64,000 nucleotides of DNA from Staphylococcus nepalensis (GCF_014635045.1 NZ_BMCF01000002.1:62001-126000); one strand, 5' to 3'. Counted from the first letter of the stretch, positions 31,301 through 40,573 are shown. Notes: generated from the letters alone by a model not told the origin. Translations and numbers: made by a program.

Positions 31301-32088
31301 TGTCGCCTGTGATTACTGATGTTAAAGCTGCTACTCAAAGTTTAAAATGGGCAGTAGAAGAAATGGAACGTCGTTACAAAGTATTTGCTAAATACCATGT
31401 GAGAAATATTACTGCTTTTAATAAAAAAGCGAATTATGAAGATAGAATGCCCAAAATAGTAATCGTTATTGATGAACTAGCAGATTTAATGATGATGGCA
31501 CCACAAGAAGTAGAACAATCCATTGCGCGTATTGCTCAAAAAGCACGTGCATGTGGTATTCATATGCTTGTGGCTACGCAAAGACCTTCTGTAAATGTAA
31601 TTACTGGCTTAATCAAAGCGAATATACCAACACGTATTGCTTTTATGGTTTCTTCAAGCGTAGATTCTCGTACCATTCTAGATAGTGGGGGAGCAGAACG
31701 TTTGCTAGGTTATGGCGATATGCTTTATTTAGGCAGCGGTATGAACAAACCTATACGTGTGCAGGGAACGTTTGTATCTGATGAAGAAATTGATGAGGTC
31801 GTTGATTTTATTAAACAACAGCGAGACCCTGATTATCTTTTTGAAGAAAAAGAATTATTGAAAAAAGTAGAAAGCCAACCGCAAGACGATTTATTCGAGG
31901 ATGTTTGTCGATTTATGTTACAAGAAGGTCATATTTCTACTTCATTAATACAAAGACATTTCCAAATAGGATACAATCGAGCCGCTAGAATTGTGGATCA
32001 ACTAGAACAATTAGGTTATGTTTCAGGAGCAAATGGTTCAAAACCTAGAGATGTATACATCACAGAGTCTGATTTGAATGAGAATTAA
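28387..32088 (+). CDS. sftA: FtsK/SpoIIIE-family DNA translocase, SftA type
   Basis: A 1233-residue septal DNA pump that clears chromosome ends during division. The C-terminal motor starts near residue 760: Walker A GATGSGKS near 924, Walker B VIVIDELADLMM near 1025, and a winged-helix gamma domain (about 1165-1230) that would read polarity sequences. There are no N-terminal membrane helices, so it is the soluble SftA/YtpT type, which in S. aureus papers is called FtsK. Residues about 30-760 are low-complexity, rich in D, E, N, Q and S, and much longer than the Bacillus linker. GGAGG precedes the start. Confidence 0.93.
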   Translation: MSWFDKLFGDENDPNKDYLNKRNQRRQKNMQQEHKDTLLPQNNDVYERPKGKFRFPMHVIEEENRSDSAHEVSSEKEAKDTENMSNHTSSSNQKQRRRRHMYNETTSDEMKQPEASEQSTTHDETYDETNSETRRDKRQHNGKRTRIQTDVLGVNGKSSKKHEHSTPHYHKSDFKASEVPSAIFGTQKPHPLDNGVIKPKNSEEDNEIFNNDKDVQEDKTSSLESQYNEAQQQNDDDQLYQVDDEQLSSIENEPLLQNTSDQYEDTTESTTQPQKNNTINIENIYASQIVEEIRRERERKVLQKRQFKKALQQKRQENQQNDEDTIQKAIDEMYAQQAKHYIGESSLDEEQSNDISDVDDSEDISSANLTENSSHNDQNNASEFNYQEIDLDNVSSVHNIDNNQVYESLDETANPTVNLSDEPEITAMDVSQDEAGSENEQQNTSSEAESHVQQNASNLTEVDENVAISDARYRELSEAQKDMSQSTTDVDSKQNEDVEKMPQTQNEFSDDPFSTSTARDTDDNQNSTSLTDGSYSESTQDSSQFNSEEYNLSDQDIKAPSTKDNDIQTTNSSQNEADDAQVTESVHALSSSEKSSQQRKKSAITKGSKPFNVVMTPSDKKRMLDAKKKRHTNYSSMSLSEDNKYQSEDNTNIKVPSNTDKSLSSPKQQEDNIYSDQNAEAHFYDNNESTISDAQAISSDGQIHQIKDDAQQKRDTAYSNSSQSATQSQNSDNQEALSQNKSTTDDTQSVNQVDDDVDTYQGTKTAIRKGPNINLPSIDLLEEPKAHEKDNQWIEEKKHELNEAFYYFNVPAEVQTVTEGPSVTRFELSVEKGVKVSRITNLQDDIKMALAAKDIRIEAPIPGTSLVGIEVPNQSSTPVNLRSIIEDTTFKNAESKLTVAMGLRINNEPLVMDIAKTPHALIAGATGSGKSVSINSILMSLLYKNHPEELRLLLIDPKMVELAPYNGLPHLVSPVITDVKAATQSLKWAVEEMERRYKVFAKYHVRNITAFNKKANYEDRMPKIVIVIDELADLMMMAPQEVEQSIARIAQKARACGIHMLVATQRPSVNVITGLIKANIPTRIAFMVSSSVDSRTILDSGGAERLLGYGDMLYLGSGMNKPIRVQGTFVSDEEIDEVVDFIKQQRDPDYLFEEKELLKKVESQPQDDLFEDVCRFMLQEGHISTSLIQRHFQIGYNRAARIVDQLEQLGYVSGANGSKPRDVYITESDLNEN

Positions 32089-32111
32089 TATAGAGATAAA
32101 GGAGTGTTACA

Positions 32112-33425
32112 ATGACACATTTTCATTTTGTCGGCATTAAAGGCGCCGGTATGAGTTCATTAGCACAAATTATGCATGATCTTGGTCATAAAGTACAAGG
32201 ATCAGATATAAAAAATTATGTTTTTACAGAAATAGCATTAAAAAACAAAGGTATAGAAATTTTACCATTTGATGCAGATAATATAAAAGAAGATATGGTC
32301 ATTGTTCAAGGTAACGCCTTTCCTGATACACACGAAGAGGTAATAAGAGCGCATGATTTAAATTTAAAAGTTATTCGTTACCATGATTTTTTAGGACATG
32401 TTATCAATCAATACACTTCAGTTGCAGTTACAGGTGCGCATGGCAAAACTTCTACTACTGGGCTGTTATCACATGTTATGAATGGAGACAAAAAAACCTC
32501 ATTCTTAATTGGTGATGGTACAGGCTTAGGTATACCGGCGAGTGATTACTTTGCTTTTGAAGCATGTGAATACCGTAGACACTTTTTAAGTTATCATCCA
32601 GACTATGCAATAATGACTAATATTGATTTTGATCATCCGGATTATTTTAAAGATGTTGATGACGTATTCAATGCTTTTCAAGAAATGGCACGCAATGTAA
32701 AAAAAGCGATTATTGCTTGGGGTGATGATACGCATCTGCGCAAATTAAAAGCAGATGTACCTATTTATTATTACGGTTTTTCTGAAAATGACGATATTTA
32801 TGCAGATAATATACAATTCAGTGAAAAAGGCACACAATTTGATGTCTATATCGATAAAGTGTATTATGATTCTTTTTTATCACCGCAATTTGGTGATCAC
32901 AATATTTTAAATGCGTTAGCTGTAATAGCGATCAGTTATTTGGAAGGCTTAAATGTTGCTAACATTAAAGAAGCACTAGAAACCTTCGGCGGTGTTAAAC
33001 GCAGATTTAACGAAACCAAAGTTGGCCAACAAGTATTAGTTGATGATTATGCACACCATCCGAGAGAAATTAGTGCTACAATTGAAACAGCACGAAAAAA
33101 ATATCCTACCAAGGAAGTTATAGCTGTTTTCCAACCGCATACTTTTAGTCGAACGCAAGCCTTTTTAGAGGAATTTGCAGCGTGTTTAAGTCTTGCTGAT
33201 AAAACATTTTTATGTGAAATTTTTGGTTCAATAAGAGAAAATAATGGGGAGTTAACGATTCAAGACTTAGTTAAAAGGATTGAAGGCGCCACGCTTATTG
33301 ATGAAAGCACTGTAAATGTTTTAGAAGATTATAGTAATGCAGTTATTTTATTTATGGGTGCGGGCGATATTCAAAAAATCCAGCGTGCATACATGGAAAA
33401 TATTGGTGTAACTACCTCATTTTAA
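32112..33425 (+). CDS. murC: UDP-N-acetylmuramate--L-alanine ligase MurC
   Basis: Adds L-alanine to UDP-MurNAc, the first peptide step of peptidoglycan synthesis, in the cytosol. The 437-residue protein has [14 protein letters not shown] at the N terminus for the UDP substrate, the ATP loop [10 protein letters not shown] near residue 110, and [10 protein letters not shown] in the C-terminal domain. AAAGGAG precedes ATG 32112. It follows the translocase by 23 bases, an order shared with Bacillus (ytpT-murC), suggesting joint expression of division and wall genes. Confidence 0.97.
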   Translation: MTHFHFVGIKGAGMSSLAQIMHDLGHKVQGSDIKNYVFTEIALKNKGIEILPFDADNIKEDMVIVQGNAFPDTHEEVIRAHDLNLKVIRYHDFLGHVINQYTSVAVTGAHGKTSTTGLLSHVMNGDKKTSFLIGDGTGLGIPASDYFAFEACEYRRHFLSYHPDYAIMTNIDFDHPDYFKDVDDVFNAFQEMARNVKKAIIAWGDDTHLRKLKADVPIYYYGFSENDDIYADNIQFSEKGTQFDVYIDKVYYDSFLSPQFGDHNILNALAVIAISYLEGLNVANIKEALETFGGVKRRFNETKVGQQVLVDDYAHHPREISATIETARKKYPTKEVIAVFQPHTFSRTQAFLEEFAACLSLADKTFLCEIFGSIRENNGELTIQDLVKRIEGATLIDESTVNVLEDYSNAVILFMGAGDIQKIQRAYMENIGVTTSF

Positions 33426-33495
33426 TATGTTTATGTTAAAATGATGGGGGTATTTATATTAAATAACAACATATGTTTTTTAGGAGGCGTTTTTA

Positions 33496-33987
33496 ATGGA
33501 ATGGATTTTACCTATAGCTGGAATCGTTGCAGCGATTGCATTTTTAATTTTATGTATTGGTATCGTTGTCGTATTAGTTTCAGTTAAGAAAAATTTAGAT
33601 CACGTTGCAAAAACACTTGATGGCGTGGAAGGACAAATTCAAGGGATTACACGTGAATCTACAGACTTACTTCATAAAGCAAATCGCTTAACTGAAGATA
33701 TTCAAGATAAATCAGATCGTTTAAACTCTGTCGTTGATGCAGTTAAAGGCATCGGGGATTCAGTTCAAACATTAAATGGTTCTGTTGATCGAGTTACAAA
33801 TTCAATTACGCACAACATTTCTCAAAACGAAGATAAAATTTCTCAAGTGGTACAATGGTCAAATGTGGCAATGGAAGTTGCTGACAAATGGCAAAATAGA
33901 AAAAATCGTAGAGAAAGTGCAAAATACAAAACAAGTAGTGTCGCAAATGACGCAGATCACAGCTACACTACACGTGTTGACCATTAA
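33496..33987 (+). CDS. ytxG: DUF948 protein YtxG
   Basis: A 163-residue protein with an N-terminal membrane segment (about 4-28, ILPIAGIVAAIAFLILCIG) and a cytoplasmic or extracytoplasmic coiled coil with DUF948 features (LDGVEGQIQGITRESTDLLHKANRL). In Bacillus it is a sigma-B stress gene grouped with ytxH. TAGGAGG lies before ATG 33496. A second membrane-anchored helical gene follows, matching the ytxG-ytxH pattern. Function unknown. Confidence 0.88.
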   Translation: MEWILPIAGIVAAIAFLILCIGIVVVLVSVKKNLDHVAKTLDGVEGQIQGITRESTDLLHKANRLTEDIQDKSDRLNSVVDAVKGIGDSVQTLNGSVDRVTNSITHNISQNEDKISQVVQWSNVAMEVADKWQNRKNRRESAKYKTSSVANDADHSYTTRVDH

Positions 33988-34005
33988 TCATTTATATACT
34001 TAAAA

Positions 34006-34052
34006 AACAAATGCACTTAAATGAGGTATAAACTTATTTAAGTGCATTTGTT
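34006..34052 (+). terminator. Hairpin between ytxG and repeat-protein gene
   Basis: AACAAATGCACTTAAAT and ATTTAAGTGCATTTGTT are exact 17-bp arms. Only two T residues end the stem and the next ribosome binding site, AGGAGG, begins at once. It may be a weak terminator, or a leader structure that regulates the next gene. Confidence 0.6.
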
Positions 34053-34069
34053 ATAGGAGGCATTCAATT

Positions 34070-35290
34070 ATGAAGTACTATAACCGAGATGATTATGAAA
34101 GAAATTTAGAAAGTTATGAAGTAGAAGACTATTTTACTTCTGGGGCTAGAAACGTATTTGTCTATGGATTTATTGTAGGTGCAGTTATAGGTTCAACTGT
34201 TGGATTAATTTCTATTAGTAAATCACGTCAAAGTGATACATCTGTTCCGAAAGCTAATCAAAAATTTAAGTCAAACTTAGTTGAACAAACTGAAAATGAA
34301 AAAGCAGCAGCAGAACGTCAAGTTGCACAAATAAAGGATACAACAACTACACACAATGAATTAGATGCACAAAAAGTTGCAATTCAACAAGAAACTTCTG
34401 ATCATAATTTAGCAGACACATCACCTCAAGCACAGGAGGAAATGAGTAAGCAGCAACCCATGAATGCAGCAGAGCAATTAAGCCACATCAATGAGCAAGC
34501 AGAACCAACTGAACGTGAAATAGAAGCTCAAAAAGATGCGGTAAAAGAAGAAGCAGAAGATCATAATTTATCAGACGCTTCTACGATTTCATCATCTAAG
34601 GAAACATCGCGTAATAGTATCATATCACCTAACAATTTAGCAACTGTTGCTAAAGAGAAAAAGAAAATATTAAATAACAACACTCAAGTTTCAAAAAACA
34701 CATCTGAATTAATAGCTGAAGAAGGCGTAAAATCTAATCCAAATCGTATAGTGCCTAATTTAGTTACTAAAAAAGAGACAAAAAAAGATGAAGATAACCA
34801 TATCAAAGCAGCTGTTGCCGGCACTGTGACTGCATCCGGTTTAGCTATAGCAGCAAGTCAAAAACGTGATGCAATAGCTAAAAATCCAAAAGTAGCTAAA
34901 AATACAGCTGACCTTTTAAAACCTGAAACTTTAACATCGAAAGTAAATAATAATGTACCTAATTTAGTTACTAAAAAAATAGATAACGCAGTAGAATCTA
35001 GCAATAAAGTAGAAAATTCTGCAGACAAAGCTAAACAAACTACCAAAAATGCTAAGCCTCAAGCTGCAGAACAACGCGTTAAACAAACACACAATAGCGT
35101 ATCTTTTAAAGATGGAATTATTGTTCACGATGAAGCTGAAAAAGGTATAAGTAATGAAGCTAAAATCGCTGATAACACTTCTGATTCTCAAACAGAAAAT
35201 GAAACACCAACGTATTCTAAAAATAGATTACAAAGTAAGAAAACTGAAAAAGCTAAAAGTAAAATTGACAAACGAAAGTTTAATGATTAA
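34070..35290 (+). CDS. Membrane-anchored protein with two internal repeat pairs
   Basis: I do not recognise the 406-residue family, although position after ytxG suggests a YtxH relative. A membrane segment lies at about 29-48 (VFVYGFIVGAVIGSTVGLIS). The rest is charged and helical. Two repeat pairs are visible: ELDAQKVAIQQETSDHNLAD at 97-116 with EIEAQKDAVKEEAEDHNLSD at 150-169, and VSKNTSELI…VPNLVTKK from 207 with VAKNTADLL…VPNLVTKK from 265. A second weakly hydrophobic stretch (about 246-262) contains AAVAGTVTASGLAIAAS. AGGAGG precedes the start. Confidence 0.75.
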   Translation: MKYYNRDDYERNLESYEVEDYFTSGARNVFVYGFIVGAVIGSTVGLISISKSRQSDTSVPKANQKFKSNLVEQTENEKAAAERQVAQIKDTTTTHNELDAQKVAIQQETSDHNLADTSPQAQEEMSKQQPMNAAEQLSHINEQAEPTEREIEAQKDAVKEEAEDHNLSDASTISSSKETSRNSIISPNNLATVAKEKKKILNNNTQVSKNTSELIAEEGVKSNPNRIVPNLVTKKETKKDEDNHIKAAVAGTVTASGLAIAASQKRDAIAKNPKVAKNTADLLKPETLTSKVNNNVPNLVTKKIDNAVESSNKVENSADKAKQTTKNAKPQAAEQRVKQTHNSVSFKDGIIVHDEAEKGISNEAKIADNTSDSQTENETPTYSKNRLQSKKTEKAKSKIDKRKFND

Positions 35291-35335
35291 ATCATAAGTG
35301 ATTAAATGCTTTTATCATTATGGAAAATATATAGA

Positions 35336-35384
35336 GCGGGATAACAAAACCTTTTAATAAATTGGTTTTTGTCCCGCTTTTTTC
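35336..35384 (+). terminator. Terminator after repeat-protein gene
   Basis: GCGGGA and AACAAAACC pair with GGTTTTTGT and CCCGC, followed by TTTTTT. It is related in form to 6217 and 61263. Confidence 0.88.
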
Positions 35385-36066
35385 TATAATGGGCTGCTGA
35401 TTATTAGCAAAATTAGAGGCTTTTAATATAAGTTATCATATTATTTTTTAGATAAACCATTAAGCTATATATCTAATATGGAGAGATTTGATGCTCCTAT
35501 CGCATACCAAAGTAATAGGTGATAGTATTGTTATACTAAACAATGAGTCATGCAAGCCATGAAACCAAAGTTGTAAGATTTTGATTAGCTACTTTTTAAA
35601 TTTATAAAATAATTACAATACAATTTAAATATATGTTATCTTCAAATCGCAATAAACCGGCAGTGCATGACTTTTTGATAAACTGCTGCGCATATTGAGA
35701 TAAACTGGAAAATACTTATGCTATTGTTATATTTTAACTTTTGTAAATTGATAAGAATAAGAAAAGTGTCGTCAAAGTGGTATTTTGGTGTTACTGTTAT
35801 TGATTTATTATAACAAATAGTGAAATATATCGCTATTTAAGCTTGGAATTATTAATTTTAAGATAAATTTTTGTAATAGTGTAAAATACAACTAGTAAAT
35901 AACAGAAAATTCAGTTATTATAAGACTTATTCACTTTTAAAGTGACTTTTTTGATAATCATACTTGAACTTATAAACAGTTATTGTTAGAATTACGTTTA
36001 ATAAATATTTTATCGCTTTAAAGCAGAATAAAATATCGATTTAAAATTTTCATAGAGGTGACTAAA
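35385..36066. other. Long gap upstream of DAHP synthase gene
   Basis: Nearly 700 bases without a gene. It contains a CodY-like box at 35897-35911 and a small hairpin TCACTT-TTA-AAGTGA at 35931-35945 followed by CTTTTTT, which could be a weak attenuator. GCAGT/ACTGC near 35660-35688 is a minor inverted repeat. No RNA family is recognised. Confidence 0.4.
35897..35911. promoter_or_regulatory. CodY-like box upstream of DAHP synthase
   Basis: AAATAACAGAAAATT matches 12 of 15 positions of the CodY consensus AATTTTCWGAAAATT. It is about 155 bases before the start codon. Control of an aromatic pathway entry gene by CodY would be plausible. Confidence 0.4.
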
Positions 36067-37158
36067 ATGACAGACAAATTACAAGAATACAGAGACGAAA
36101 TTGTTGGAATTAATGAACAGATATTAGACCTTTTATCTAAAAGAGGTAAGATTGCTCAAAAAATTGGTGAAGAAAAACGTAAGCAAGGTACAATGGTTTA
36201 CGACCCTCAACGCGAAAAAGAAATGATTAATCAACTTTTAGATAAAAATGAAGGTCCATTTAATGATAATGTGATCAAACAATTATTCAAAGAAATTTTT
36301 AAAGCCTCTACTGACTTACAAAAATCAGAGAATGAAAAACATTTATATGTATCTAGAAAATTAAAACCTGAAGATACAATTGTTCAATTTGATAATGGCG
36401 GCATTATTGGAGATGGCAATAAATCATTTGTATTTGGTCCATGTTCAGTAGAATCTCAAGAACAAGTAGATACGGTTGCTGGCAATTTACAAGCCAAAGG
36501 TGAGAAATTCATTAGAGGCGGTGCATTTAAACCACGCACATCACCTTATGATTTCCAAGGACTAGGTGAAGAAGGACTTAAAATACTTAAAAATACAAAA
36601 GATAAATATAATCTAAATGTAATAAGTGAAATTGTTAATCCTGCAGATTTTGAAGTTGCAGATCAATACTTAGATGTGTTCCAAATCGGAGCCCGTAACA
36701 TGCAAAACTTTGAATTATTAAAAGAAGCTGGACGCTCTAAAAAACCAGTTCTTTTAAAACGTGGTTTAGCTGCTACGATTGAAGAATTTATTTTCGCAGC
36801 TGAATATATTGCTTCTCAAGGTAATGAAAATATCATTTTATGTGAGCGTGGTATCCGTACATATGAAAAAGCTACTAGAAATACATTAGATATTTCTGCT
36901 GTACCTGTTTTAAAACAAGGCACACACTTACCAGTATTAGTAGATGTAACGCATAGTACAGGGCGCAAAGATATTATGCTACCAACAGCAAAAGCAGGTT
37001 TAGCAGTAGGTGCAGATGGTATTATGGCAGAAGTTCATCCAGATCCTTCGGTAGCACTTAGTGATAGTGGTCAACAAATGGATTTAAATGAATTTGAAAA
37101 CTTCTATAACGAAATTAAGCCGTTAGCTGATATGTATAATAATAAACAATTAAAATAA
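36067..37158 (+). CDS. aroA: DAHP synthase-chorismate mutase fusion
   Basis: Catalyses the first step of aromatic amino acid synthesis (phosphoenolpyruvate + erythrose-4-phosphate to DAHP), with a feedback-sensing chorismate mutase domain in front. Residues 1-90 are the AroQ-type mutase ([24 protein letters not shown]). The DAHP synthase barrel (about 105-360) has [22 protein letters not shown] and [13 protein letters not shown] 36067 is chosen with AGAGGTG ahead; the GTG at 36058 is within that site. The 363-residue length is typical. Bacillus uses the symbol aroA for this gene, not for EPSP synthase. ccpA follows, as in B. subtilis. Confidence 0.95.
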   Translation: MTDKLQEYRDEIVGINEQILDLLSKRGKIAQKIGEEKRKQGTMVYDPQREKEMINQLLDKNEGPFNDNVIKQLFKEIFKASTDLQKSENEKHLYVSRKLKPEDTIVQFDNGGIIGDGNKSFVFGPCSVESQEQVDTVAGNLQAKGEKFIRGGAFKPRTSPYDFQGLGEEGLKILKNTKDKYNLNVISEIVNPADFEVADQYLDVFQIGARNMQNFELLKEAGRSKKPVLLKRGLAATIEEFIFAAEYIASQGNENIILCERGIRTYEKATRNTLDISAVPVLKQGTHLPVLVDVTHSTGRKDIMLPTAKAGLAVGADGIMAEVHPDPSVALSDSGQQMDLNEFENFYNEIKPLADMYNNKQLK

Positions 37159-37171
37159 AATCGCTGAATAG

Positions 37172-37217
37172 CTCCTATTTGTTCTCTATTTCTGTAGCGG
37201 ACAGGTAGGAGTTTTTA
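37172..37217 (+). terminator. Terminator after DAHP synthase
   Basis: CTCCTATTTGT pairs with ACAGGTAGGAG (with G-T pairs), followed by TTTTT. It separates aroA from ccpA. Confidence 0.85.
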
Positions 37218-37403
37218 ATGTTGAATATAAACAGTATAAAAGAGCACGTTAATAATAGGAATTAATCAGGAAATTTATGGAGTTTTAAAATATTAACAAA
37301 AAATAGCTTTTTTCTATTAATATAAAATAAATTATCATGAAAATGACATAATTATGACATTCAAAACAAAATGATTTTACATTTACGAAAAATATGGTAA
37401 ACT

Positions 37404-37432
37404 TTGAAAATGTTATGAAAACAGATTATAAT
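37404..37432 (+). promoter_or_regulatory. ccpA promoter
   Basis: TTGAAA at 37404-37409 and TATAAT at 37427-37432 are spaced by 17 bases, close to the ideal sigma-A promoter. Confidence 0.8.
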
Positions 37433-37437
37433 AATAA

Positions 37438-37451
37438 AGAAATCGCTTTCA
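37438..37451. promoter_or_regulatory. cre site at ccpA transcription start
   Basis: AGAAATCGCTTTCA matches 13 of 14 positions of TGWAANCGNTNWCA. It starts 6 bases after the -10 and so covers the transcription start, a placement that predicts autorepression by CcpA. Confidence 0.75.
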
Positions 37452-37463
37452 AGGAGGATGTTT

Positions 37464-38453
37464 ATGACTGTTACAATATATGATGTAGCTAGAGAAGCTA
37501 GAGTATCTATGGCTACTGTTTCACGTGTCGTAAATGGTAACCAAAATGTAAAACCAGAAACACGAGATAAAGTAAATGAAGTTATTAAAAAATTAAATTA
37601 CCGACCAAACGCAGTAGCAAGAGGTTTGGCAAGTAAACGTACAACAACGGTTGGCGTAATTATTCCAGATATTTCAAATGTATACTATTCCCAACTCGCA
37701 CGTGGTTTAGAAGACATTGCTACAATGTATAAGTACCACTCTATTATTTCAAATTCGGATAATGACCCAAATAAAGAGAAAGAAATATTCAATAATCTAT
37801 TAAGTAAACAAGTAGATGGTATTATTTTCTTAGGTGGTACAATTTCTGAAGAAATTAAGGAATTGATTAATAAATCATCTGTGCCAGTAGTTGTATCAGG
37901 AACTAATGGGAAAGATGAAGGTATTTCATCTGTTAATATTGATTTTCAAACTGCAGCAAAAGAAATTACAGAGCACTTAATTGAAAAAGGTGCAAAACGT
38001 TTTGCGTTCGTGGGTGGAGATTATTCTAAAAAAGCACAAGAAGATGTATTAGAAGGTCTAAAAGATGTATTATCAGCTAATCAACTTACATTAGATGATC
38101 AATTGATTTTTAATGGAAATGAAACTTATAAAGATGGATTGCGTGCATTTGAGGCATTAAAATCTGGGAAACCGGATGCGATATTGTCAATTAGTGATGA
38201 ACAAGCTATTGGTTTAGTGCATGCAGCACAAGATGAGGGCGTAATAGTTCCTGAAGACTTACAAATTGTTAGTTTTAATAATACACGCTTAGTAGAAATG
38301 GTTAGACCACAATTATCAAGTGTGATTCAACCATTATATGATATAGGCGCAGTTGGTATGAGATTATTAACTAAATATATGAACGAAGAAGAGATTGAAG
38401 AACCTAATGTAATTTTACCTCATAGAATTGAATATAGAGGGACAACTAAATAA
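37464..38453 (+). CDS. ccpA: Catabolite control protein A
   Basis: The 329-residue LacI/GalR-family master regulator of carbon catabolite control, active with HPr-Ser-P. The helix-turn-helix is [20 protein letters not shown] at residues 4-23, followed by the hinge [15 protein letters not shown]. The periplasmic-binding-type core contains [24 protein letters not shown] 37464 has AAGGAGG 6 bases ahead; ATG 37458 overlaps that site. Its targets acsA and fhs nearby carry cre sites. Confidence 0.98.
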   Translation: MTVTIYDVAREARVSMATVSRVVNGNQNVKPETRDKVNEVIKKLNYRPNAVARGLASKRTTTVGVIIPDISNVYYSQLARGLEDIATMYKYHSIISNSDNDPNKEKEIFNNLLSKQVDGIIFLGGTISEEIKELINKSSVPVVVSGTNGKDEGISSVNIDFQTAAKEITEHLIEKGAKRFAFVGGDYSKKAQEDVLEGLKDVLSANQLTLDDQLIFNGNETYKDGLRAFEALKSGKPDAILSISDEQAIGLVHAAQDEGVIVPEDLQIVSFNNTRLVEMVRPQLSSVIQPLYDIGAVGMRLLTKYMNEEEIEEPNVILPHRIEYRGTTK

Positions 38454-38460
38454 TTTAAAT

Positions 38461-38498
38461 AAACGAGGCTATGACGTGTTAATGTCATAGTCTCGTTT
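38461..38498. terminator. Bidirectional terminator ccpA/acuC
   Basis: AAACGAGGCTATGAC pairs with GTCATAGTCTCGTTT (one mismatch pair) around an 8-base loop, between converging genes. Confidence 0.85.
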
Positions 38499-38588
38499 AG
38501 CTTATATGTGGTAGATGAATGGCATAATGATACAGGTATAGCAAATTTCTGTTTCCTTTTTATGTAGCATCTAATAAACTGTTAGAAT

Positions 38589-39743
38589 TTATTTGAACCA
38601 GCTTAATACTTGTGTTGCGTGTTTCATATTTATAGCGCTTATTTCTTGTCGGCGAGGGATAATTTGGTAATCTAACTTTTCATCCTCCCAAGTATTTGGT
38701 AAATCACAAGTCGCGTATGGCGACCATTTTGACAACCATTTTTCTGGTAATTGACCATTTTGTTGATCTTCACCAATTAAAGCAAGAAAGACATGTGTCC
38801 AAGCACGAGGCACGACTTTCCATATATTATAACCTCCGCCACCAAACATGATGACCTTACCATCAGTGTATTTATCGGCCAATTGCTTAATTTTATAAGG
38901 TATCTCATAAAGTGCATCTAACGTACAGTTCATATGTGTGAGCGGATCTAAATAATGAATATCGACACCATGCACACTGACAATGATATCTGGTTTAAAT
39001 GATGCAACCACAGGTTCCAGTGTTTGATTCAATACTTCAAGATATGAATCATCCTCAGTATAAGGTTCAAGCGGAATATTAACTGTATAGCCAAAGCCTT
39101 GCTCATTACCACGCTCTGTATAATGACCTGATCCAGGAAATAAAAATTTACCAGTTTCATGGATAGAATAAATGAGCGCTTGATCGTTCGTATAAAAACT
39201 CCATTGTGTTCCATCGCCATGATGCGCATCTGTATCCACACAAAGGACTCGTAAACAGTATTTCTTAATAAGATAGGCGATTGTAATTGCAACATCATTA
39301 TAAATACAAAAACCATTTGCGCGACCAGGTAAACTATGATGTAAGCCTCCGCCTAGATGACAACCATTGGTTATAGAACCATCCATGATTTTATCCACTA
39401 AATTTAATGCGCCGCCTACAATGCGTGCACTGTGTTTATGCATCATTCTAAACTGCAAAGTGTCCCTGCCATCTAAACCATATTTTTTAGCTTCAGAGTC
39501 ATTTAAAATGCCATGAGAAGCACGTCTAATAGCTTGTATATAATCAAAACTATGAATTAAGCTGAGTTCATTATCTGTAGCTATGCGTGGTTGAATGATA
39601 TGCTCTGGCTTTAAGTAACCTAAATCTTTTAATAATTCTGTTGTTAATTTTAATCTCATTTGATTAAATGGATGTTGATTACTAAATCGGTATTGTAATA
39701 TTTCATTTGAATAAACATAACCAGTTTGTTGGGTATTGTTCAT
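38589..39743 (-). CDS. acuC: AcuC, histone-deacetylase-family protein
   Basis: A 384-residue zinc deacylase that in B. subtilis removes the acetyl group placed on acetyl-CoA synthetase by AcuA. Family motifs are HLGGGLHHSLPGRANGFCIYNDVAI, with the catalytic histidines, and DTDAHHGDGTQW, with metal ligands, near residue 170. GGGGAG precedes the start. It lies 17 bases downstream of acuA on the same strand, with acsA divergent, the usual acetate-control layout. The name acetoin utilisation is historical. Confidence 0.95.
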   Translation of the reverse strand: MNNTQQTGYVYSNEILQYRFSNQHPFNQMRLKLTTELLKDLGYLKPEHIIQPRIATDNELSLIHSFDYIQAIRRASHGILNDSEAKKYGLDGRDTLQFRMMHKHSARIVGGALNLVDKIMDGSITNGCHLGGGLHHSLPGRANGFCIYNDVAITIAYLIKKYCLRVLCVDTDAHHGDGTQWSFYTNDQALIYSIHETGKFLFPGSGHYTERGNEQGFGYTVNIPLEPYTEDDSYLEVLNQTLEPVVASFKPDIIVSVHGVDIHYLDPLTHMNCTLDALYEIPYKIKQLADKYTDGKVIMFGGGGYNIWKVVPRAWTHVFLALIGEDQQNGQLPEKWLSKWSPYATCDLPNTWEDEKLDYQIIPRRQEISAINMKHATQVLSWFK

Positions 39744-39760
39744 TTATTTTTTACTCCCCT

Positions 39761-40393
39761 TTAAAAGAAAAAGCGATTCATATATCGTATATCATCGAAC
39801 GCTTGTAACTGCTCAATAGTAATGCGTGAGCCTATTCTTGCCATTAAACAATTGGCAGGATGGCTTGTGATTTCAGGATCATCTGTCGCAAAGATTTCTA
39901 GGCCCCCATAACCCATTAATTTTTGCATTAATTTTTTATATTCAAAAACATCAAGACCAGAATTTTTAAAATCCCAGTGCCAATAATATTCAGTAGTTAA
40001 AACAATGTAATCTTCATATTCATCTGCTGCTAAACTAATTTTAATTAGTTCGCTACCTAGATGTAAATGTCTATAGGGTAAACTGATTTCAATCGCACCT
40101 AATTCAATTAAATATGCAAGATTCCCACTAGACCATCGCTCTAATGGGTCTGGGTAATGATAAGTGACATAACCGACGATATGTTGATTATTTCGAAGTA
40201 TAAAAATTCGTCCTTCTGCTAGCTCACTAATTTCTTTAACCGCTTCAAATTGATCTTCAGGTTGACGAAATGCAGTAAGTCCGTCATCAAATGTCATTGA
40301 GTCGAGGTGAATCCTTGACACTGGACCTTCAATAATAAATGTGCCTTTATCTAAATGAAAAGTCTGAGATTGATACGTTTTTTTATGTTCCAT
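39761..40393 (-). CDS. acuA: AcuA, protein acetyltransferase of AcsA
   Basis: A 210-residue GNAT protein that acetylates the active-site lysine of acetyl-CoA synthetase and switches it off. The start MEHKKTYQSQTF at 40393 is preceded by GGAGTG; the open frame continues to 40546 but that part would overlap the acsA promoter and has a different composition. The acetyl-CoA-binding region lies around residues 90-120 (LAYLIELGAIEISLPYRHLHLG). It forms the acuAC operon, opposite its target acsA. Confidence 0.93.
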   Translation of the reverse strand: MEHKKTYQSQTFHLDKGTFIIEGPVSRIHLDSMTFDDGLTAFRQPEDQFEAVKEISELAEGRIFILRNNQHIVGYVTYHYPDPLERWSSGNLAYLIELGAIEISLPYRHLHLGSELIKISLAADEYEDYIVLTTEYYWHWDFKNSGLDVFEYKKLMQKLMGYGGLEIFATDDPEITSHPANCLMARIGSRITIEQLQAFDDIRYMNRFFF

Positions 40394-40505
40394 TTTTTCA
40401 CTCCAAACTACCGCAAATGAATATAGTATGCAATCTTTAATAATTATATTATAAGGGATATGAGCGTAAATTAACACGATATTGTACCCGTTTACACCGA
40501 TTATT

Positions 40506-40534
40506 TTGAAAATTGCGATTTTATTAGTTATAAT
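40506..40534 (+). promoter_or_regulatory. acsA promoter
   Basis: TTGAAA at 40506-40511 and TATAAT at 40529-40534 have a 17-base spacer, with the acsA start codon 40 bases downstream. Confidence 0.8.
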
Positions 40535-40541
40535 ATTTTTA

Positions 40542-40555
40542 AGCAAGCGATTTCA
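40542..40555. promoter_or_regulatory. cre site at acsA start
   Basis: AGCAAGCGATTTCA matches 12 of 14 cre positions. It covers the predicted transcription start, so glucose repression through CcpA is expected, as known for Bacillus acsA. Confidence 0.7.
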
Positions 40556-40573
40556 TTAAGAGGGGGATTTACA

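Noticed and set aside
39761-40546. Longer AcuA reading of 261 residues
   Set aside because: The extra 51 residues have no ribosome binding site, overlap the acsA promoter and cre site, and are absent from the family; the start at 40393 has GGAGTG ahead.
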